Below, piece by piece: positions 5,020 through 9,055 of a stretch of DNA of 9,055 nucleotides. Below the pieces are notes generated by a model. The model was not told the origin of the DNA. It did no database searches and saw only the letters and a program-made list of their open reading frames with translations. Source of the DNA: Methanosarcinales archaeon (GTDB lineage Archaea; Halobacteriota; Methanosarcinia; Methanotrichales; Methanotrichaceae); NCBI GenBank assembly GCA_013415595.1, contig JAAEEW010000226.1:1-9055 (forward strand), read 5' to 3'. The position numbers and the translations under genes were made by a program. Position 1 is the first letter of the stretch. The number at the start of each line of letters is the position of its first letter.

Positions 5020-8000
5020 TCACGTCTTTCCGGGCAACTCCGGGCCCTTCTCCACCCCCGCTTTCTTCGTTCCTGCGTCCAGGGTCTCCATCTCGCTCTT
5101 CAGCCGGTGCAGCTCCTTGGTGTCCAGGGAGAGGGGGTCTATGTGCACCAGGAGGATGGCCCCCTTTAAGGCTATATCGTCTCTCTGGGACTGGATGAAC
5201 CGCAGCAGGGTCTCATAGTTGCTCTGGGTTATCAGGTAACCAAGCCCCTCCAGCAGGATCAGCGGATCCCTGGCCCGGGATAGGAACTCGGTTATCATGC
5301 TGCTCAGCCGGGGGAAGTTGGTGGGGTCCACCGACCTGTAGGGGCCCTCCGCCCGCTGGGTGAGCCAGATCACCCTCTGGGGGTCGATTTCGTAACGCTC
5401 CAGAAGGCTCTCCGGATTGTACCGGGATATGCAAAGCCCATCCATCCCCAGGTGCACCAGCTCGCTGAAGATCTCCATGCTCCGGCGGGGCTTGTCCTCC
5501 TCGATGACGTAGGTCATTCCCGGGGTCAAATAGAACTCGAACCGGCTGAACCCGTACTTGGCCATCAGATCGTCCAGCACCCGCTGGGGGTCCACCTCCG
5601 GGTCCACCACCCTCATGGCTTTGACCAGCCGCCGCAGGACGGTGAAGAAATCCCTGCGGCTCATGCGCAGCTCCGGGTCCACCTTTATCCCCCGCCTGGC
5701 CTGGGACTCGTTGCTCCTCATGTCCGGATCGCAGCTGGCCCCCTCGTCCGGCTCGCCCCTGAACCGCCCGAACAGATCTCTGGACTCCAGGAGCCGGTTG
5801 ACCTCTCGCACCAGATCTCCCCGGGAGGCCTCGGGGGCAGCGGATATTATGGCGGTGATGAAAGCCTGCAGGAGATAGGAGGGCATGGGACCCACGCTGA
5901 AGATCAGGTTCTCCGCATGGTTCAACTCGGCGGCCATGGGCCGGTGTACGAACTCCGGCCGGGCGGGCAGGAGGAGCCTGGTCCGGCTCCCTGTGGCCAG
6001 GCGCTCGAGCTGGTTCACGAAGTCCAGCACCTCGTCGTCCGGGACCACGGCCGCATTCTCCTGGATGAGGCCCTCCAGGCTGTCCAGGAGTATCACGCTG
6101 TTCTTGCTGGACTCCACGAAGGCCTTGATGGTTATGAAGAGCAGGGGCAGGTTGGTGGGGGAGATGCACCGCCCGGGGCAGGCCTTCTTCTGGGTGAGCC
6201 TGATGATGGGGGTCTCGGTGAACCGCCAGCTCTGGCGCACCTCCTCCGGGTCCTGAGAGGTTATGCATAGCCCCTCGATGCCGTGGGTGATCTGGTCGGT
6301 GAAGACCTCGTACCCCTTCTCCGGGACCAGGTAGATCCGGCCGGCCCGCAGGCTGTACTTGGGCTCGGTAGCCCGCACCGCCTCCATAACCGGCTGCACC
6401 GTCACCTTCTCCTCCACGATCAGCCGGGCGGCGGAGGGTCCCACCGAGCCGGTCAGGGTGCGCTCCATGCGGTCCCACAGCTCCAGGAGCTGCCTGGCGT
6501 CCACCGTCCCCCGGGTGGCGTTGAGGCTGGCCAGGTCGGCGTCCAGGACGCTCCTGGCCTTGACCTCCCCCACGTAGCGGGCCAGGGTGGCCTCCAGCTC
6601 GGCCACGGTGCCCACCCGGATGGCCCGACGTCCGGCTGGCAGACGCTCCTTGTCCTCCCGGTAGACATCGACGAATCCCTCGGCCAGGGCCGCCTCCTCA
6701 GGGGTGGGCCTGCTCATCAGGGAGACCAGGACGTAGAGGAACACGTTGATCAGCAGCGACCAGAACGCCGAGTGGCTCCACACGTCCAGTTCCAGGCCGA
6801 AGAGGGCGGTGGGCCGGAGGAAGGCGATGCCGAAGGGCCCGCCGTTGGCCAGGTCCCCGGAGAGCCAGCCCACCTTGGTAAGGGAGGGTATGAGGGCGGT
6901 GTAGATCCACAGCACGAAGCCGCCGATCATGCCCACCATGGCCCCTTGCCGGGTGCCCTTCTTCCAGTAAAGGCCCCCCAGGGCCGCCGGGGCCATCTGG
7001 CTGGCGGCCAGGAAGGAGACCAGTCCTATGTCCACCAGGCTCTGGTACTGGACCACCCGGGAGTAGAGGTAGGCCAGGCCCACCACCAGCAGGATGTTGA
7101 TGCGCTTCATGGTCAGGAGCAGTGTGGGCAGGTCCTTTCCCCGGCCGATGAAGCGCATCAGGTGGGGCATCTCCAGCTCGTTTAGCATCATGGTGCTGAC
7201 GGCAACGCTGTCCACGATCACCATGGCCGTGGCCGCCGAGGCCCCGCCGATGAAGACCAGCAGGGCCAGGAGCACCTGGTCGTTAGCCAGGGGTATGCTG
7301 ATGATGAACATGTCCTGCAGGCCCGGGGTGTTCAGCAGCAGGCCGGCTCCGGCGATGGCCGGGACGAAGAGGTTGATCAGCAGCAGGTAGAGGGGGAAGA
7401 GCCACATGGCCTTCTTGATGTGGGATTCGTCCGAGTTCTCCACCACCATGAGGTGGAACTGCCGGGGCAAGAGCAGCATGGCGAAGAAGGAGATCAGAGT
7501 CAGGGAGAACCAGGAGGGGTAGTCGATGTTGATTAAGTGGTTGTACTGGGGTATCTTCAATACCGACTGGACGATGTCCGAGTAGCCGCCGAAGAGCCAG
7601 TAGGTTATGTAGATCCCGGCGGCCAGGAAGGCCACCAGCTTGACCAGGGACTCGAAGGCCACCGCCGCCACCAATCCCTCGTGGCGCTCCAGGGGGTCCA
7701 GGTGCCGGGCCCCGAAAATTATGCAGAACATGGCCAGGAGGGCTGCCACCAGGAACTTGGTCCCCATCCAGATGTCGCTCTCCCCGCCCATGATCTGGAT
7801 GGAGCTGAGGATGGCGTTGAGCTGCAGGGCCACGTAGGGGGTGATGACCATCAGGCTGAAGATGGTGACAATGGCCCCGATGGCGTAGCTGCGGCCGTAG
7901 CGGAAGCTGACGAAGTCGCTGATGGAGGTCAGCCGGAACTCCTTGGAGATGCGGGTGATCTTGCGGACCATGAGCCAGCCCAGGATCATCCCGAAGGTGG

Positions 8001-8226
8001 GCCCCAGGTAGATGGGCAGAAAGCCTAGACCAGTGGACGCCGCCCGGCCAATGCTGCCGTAGAAGGTCCAGGCGGTGCAGTAGACACACAGGGACAGGGC
8101 GTAGACGTAGGGATTGGAGACGATGCTCCTTCCCTGCTCACGCTGGCGGTCGGCGTAGCGGGCGATTCCGGCCAGCAGCACCAGGTACAGGATCATGGCC
8201 CCCAGGGCGAAGATGGGGACGGCCAT
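5020..8226 (-). CDS. SSF (SLC5-like) membrane sensor/transporter fused to STAC and two DUF835 domains
   Basis: This 1068-residue fusion begins with an SSF module of about 13 membrane segments (1-505). It is closest in my reading to CbrA-type sensor kinases: NPYVYALSLCVYCTAWTFYG (38-57), GLGFLPIYLGP (66-76), LTSISDFVSFRYG (99-111), and VAVSTMMLNEL (341-351) with S344/T345 near the expected sodium site. Residues about 508-612 match the STAC domain (EEAALAEGFVDV 510-521; LTGSVGPSAARLIV 591-604). In place of PAS and histidine-kinase domains come two DUF835 domains (about 630-780 and 896-1050). Each has GLCI (652/930), LTQ (677/955), PTN (690/968) and an ILLD/ILLE strand (D715/E993) at identical spacing. 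No H-box, ATP lid or receiver is present. The start ATG overlaps the upstream stop (TGATG), so translation is probably coupled. Function as a solute sensor signalling to a KaiC-like partner is inference; plain transport is not excluded. Confidence 0.85.
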   Translation of the reverse strand: MAVPIFALGAMILYLVLLAGIARYADRQREQGRSIVSNPYVYALSLCVYCTAWTFYGSIGRAASTGLGFLPIYLGPTFGMILGWLMVRKITRISKEFRLTSISDFVSFRYGRSYAIGAIVTIFSLMVITPYVALQLNAILSSIQIMGGESDIWMGTKFLVAALLAMFCIIFGARHLDPLERHEGLVAAVAFESLVKLVAFLAAGIYITYWLFGGYSDIVQSVLKIPQYNHLINIDYPSWFSLTLISFFAMLLLPRQFHLMVVENSDESHIKKAMWLFPLYLLLINLFVPAIAGAGLLLNTPGLQDMFIISIPLANDQVLLALLVFIGGASAATAMVIVDSVAVSTMMLNELEMPHLMRFIGRGKDLPTLLLTMKRINILLVVGLAYLYSRVVQYQSLVDIGLVSFLAASQMAPAALGGLYWKKGTRQGAMVGMIGGFVLWIYTALIPSLTKVGWLSGDLANGGPFGIAFLRPTALFGLELDVWSHSAFWSLLINVFLYVLVSLMSRPTPEEAALAEGFVDVYREDKERLPAGRRAIRVGTVAELEATLARYVGEVKARSVLDADLASLNATRGTVDARQLLELWDRMERTLTGSVGPSAARLIVEEKVTVQPVMEAVRATEPKYSLRAGRIYLVPEKGYEVFTDQITHGIEGLCITSQDPEEVRQSWRFTETPIIRLTQKKACPGRCISPTNLPLLFITIKAFVESSKNSVILLDSLEGLIQENAAVVPDDEVLDFVNQLERLATGSRTRLLLPARPEFVHRPMAAELNHAENLIFSVGPMPSYLLQAFITAIISAAPEASRGDLVREVNRLLESRDLFGRFRGEPDEGASCDPDMRSNESQARRGIKVDPELRMSRRDFFTVLRRLVKAMRVVDPEVDPQRVLDDLMAKYGFSRFEFYLTPGMTYVIEEDKPRRSMEIFSELVHLGMDGLCISRYNPESLLERYEIDPQRVIWLTQRAEGPYRSVDPTNFPRLSSMITEFLSRARDPLILLEGLGYLITQSNYETLLRFIQSQRDDIALKGAILLVHIDPLSLDTKELHRLKSEMETLDAGTKKAGVEKGPELPGKT

Positions 8227-8435
8227 CAGGACGACCCCCGGTCGAAGAAGTAGGCGAAGGCGATCATGAGCAGCCAGACGGCCACGATGTAGACCAGCCG
8301 CCAGGGGATGCCAAAGGGGCCGGAGGCAAAGCCGGGGATGGCCAGGACCGGCCAGTTCAAGAGGATGACTCCCGCCACGAAGAGCAGGAGCCAGAACTCA
8401 CCGTGCTCTAAAAGGCCGTCCCTCGATAGCTTCAT
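8226..8435 (-). CDS. small two-pass membrane protein coupled to the SSF gene (CbrX/DUF3311-like accessory)
   Basis: The 69 residues have two membrane segments (about 14-34, FWLLLFVAGVILLNWPVLAI; and 45-64, WRLVYIVAVWLLMIAFAYFF) joined by a Gly/Pro-rich turn (GFASGPFGIP, 35-44). Small two-pass proteins often accompany SSF proteins: DUF3311 and DUF485 with symporters, and the short CbrX frame overlapping cbrA in Pseudomonas. This one fits that pattern by position and topology; I cannot assign it to one family. Two starts compete. ATG 8435 (chosen) has AGGA at 8449-8446 at good spacing. ATG 8441 adds Met-Thr and overlaps the upstream stop as ATGA. The gene ends in TGATG with the SSF start, so the two products are probably made in step and may form one complex. 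Confidence 0.75.
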   Translation of the reverse strand: MKLSRDGLLEHGEFWLLLFVAGVILLNWPVLAIPGFASGPFGIPWRLVYIVAVWLLMIAFAYFFDRGSS

Positions 8436-8437
8436 GG

Positions 8438-9055
8438 TCATAGTCCTGGGTAGACCACCAGGCCCTCGTCGGAAATGTCCAGGGCGTGCTTGCCCATGCG
8501 GTGGCGGGTCCCCATCATCTTCAGTATCTCGATGGCGCGTTTCCTGGTGCTGCCCATCTCCATGTTGTACAGCAGTATCACTCCGTCGGTGAAGCAGGCG
8601 ATGTCCGCCGGGTAGACGGCCCCGCACTGCGAGTCGGCGGTTATGATGGTCATTCCGTTCCAGGACCGGATCAGGGAGGCCAGGTGGAACAGAAGCCGGC
8701 GATAGTCATCCTTGGACAGCACCGTCTCCAGGACGGGCAGAGAGTCGATTACGATCCGTTTGGGCTGAAAACTCATGACCTCAGATTCGATTAGCCTGAG
8801 CAGGCTGTCCACGTCGACCTTTTCTTCCAGGGGTTTGCTCAGGTCCAGGTAGCGAATCATGGTTCCGAGGTGCCTCTGATCGAAGAACTCGTAGGTGGAC
8901 ATGAGCCGGAACATCAGCTCCGAGGGCTCGCTCAGAGCCATGAGGTACATTCCCCGCTCGCCCCTCTCCGCTCCCCTGAACAGGACCTGCATGCACAGAG
9001 TGGTCTTGCCCGTGCCGCTCTCCCCGGCGATCAGAACGGTGCTGGGAAAGGGGAA
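8438..9055 (-). CDS. KaiC-like (RecA/RAD55 family) ATPase, N-terminus beyond the window
   Basis: The visible 205 residues are a single KaiC domain lacking only its first few dozen residues. Reading inward from the window edge, the protein starts FPFPSTVLIAGESGTGKTTL, with Walker A GESGTGKTT at visible residues 11-19. YLMALSEPSELMFRLMS (37-53) lies where KaiC has its catalytic-glutamate strand. Walker B is KRIVIDSL (99-106, D104). The end RKRAIEILKMMGTRHRMGKH, then ALDISDEGLVVYPGL, is the usual KaiC-domain C-terminus. Archaeal single-domain KaiC-like proteins are ATPases thought to act as signalling switches; substrates are mostly unknown. The Met at 8992 is internal, not a start. The gene directly precedes, and nearly overlaps, the two-pass and SSF-STAC-DUF835 genes, which makes it the leading candidate partner for the DUF835 domains (inference). 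Confidence 0.85.
   Translation of the reverse strand, partial: FPFPSTVLIAGESGTGKTTLCMQVLFRGAERGERGMYLMALSEPSELMFRLMSTYEFFDQRHLGTMIRYLDLSKPLEEKVDVDSLLRLIESEVMSFQPKRIVIDSLPVLETVLSKDDYRRLLFHLASLIRSWNGMTIITADSQCGAVYPADIACFTDGVILLYNMEMGSTRKRAIEILKMMGTRHRMGKHALDISDEGLVVYPGL

Larger units (their letters stand above)
4758..9055 (-). other. four-gene operon: KaiC-like ATPase, two-pass protein, SSF-STAC-DUF835x2, BofA-like
   Basis: All genes are on the minus strand with junctions of 2 nt (or a 4-nt overlap), a 1-nt overlap, and 13 nt. No terminator or promoter-like AT-rich stretch lies between them. The promoter is beyond the right edge. The shared terminator is near 4644-4690. Such packing means the products are expressed together; a common function for the first three is likely, and for the BofA-like protein less certain. 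Confidence 0.75.

Noticed and set aside
5452..7185. Long plus-strand frames opposite the SSF-STAC-DUF835 gene
   Set aside because: They are antisense shadows with His/Gly/Pro/Gln-rich composition and no domains; the minus-strand frame is clearly the coding one.
8226..8627. A 133-residue version of the two-pass membrane protein starting at 8627
   Set aside because: The first 62 residues overlap the KaiC-like gene in another frame and have a low-complexity Arg/Gly/Pro/His composition. The credible starts are 8441 or 8435.
1..9055. CRISPR array, complete insertion sequence, replication origin or rRNA
   Set aside because: No regularly spaced repeats, transposase, origin-type repeats or rRNA sequence are seen. 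The repeats present are single inverted or short tandem ones.

Overview
The window looks like chromosomal DNA of a GC-rich archaeon, most likely a methanogen of the Methanothrix (Methanosaeta) / Methanosarcinales type. This rests on archaeal family content (DUF835, a single-domain KaiC-like ATPase, a DUF1614 membrane protein, a BofA-like membrane protein, a helix-hairpin-helix MutS homologue), TATA-like promoter elements, and TTG/ATG starts. The genus is inference. The first ~860 bases are clearly AT-richer than the rest and look like acquired or decaying DNA.

Layout. 1-69: a 69-nt imperfect inverted repeat. 86-586 (+): a C-terminal fragment of an AlbA_2/Schlafen-type ATP-binding regulator, probably a remnant. 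587-987: AT-rich gap with a terminator-like element, candidate promoters and a hairpin. 988-3009 (+): MutS-family ATPase with an N-terminal helix-hairpin-helix. 3044-3256 (+): a 70-residue single-pass membrane protein, probably in the same operon. 3257-3729: a gene-free stretch with two long stem-loops and a promoter. 3730-4497 (+): DUF1614 multi-pass membrane protein. 4498-4757: convergent intergenic region with a G-rich tract and a two-way T-tract terminator.

The minus strand from the right edge to 4758 is one tightly packed operon. In transcription order it holds a KaiC-like ATPase (start beyond the window), a 69-residue two-pass membrane protein, a 1068-residue fusion protein, and a BofA-like membrane protein. 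The junctions are a 2-nt gap (or an ATGA overlap), a TGATG overlap, and a 13-nt gap. The fusion protein is the most interesting item. It has the SSF (SLC5-like) membrane part and STAC domain of CbrA-type sensor kinases. Where those kinases carry histidine-kinase domains, it carries two DUF835 domains with identical core spacing. DUF835 resembles the Walker-B half of KaiC/RecA folds, and a real KaiC-like ATPase is made from the same operon. The working hypothesis is a membrane solute sensor that signals through DUF835/KaiC-type contacts instead of phosphotransfer.

No rRNA, tRNA, CRISPR array or complete insertion sequence was found.
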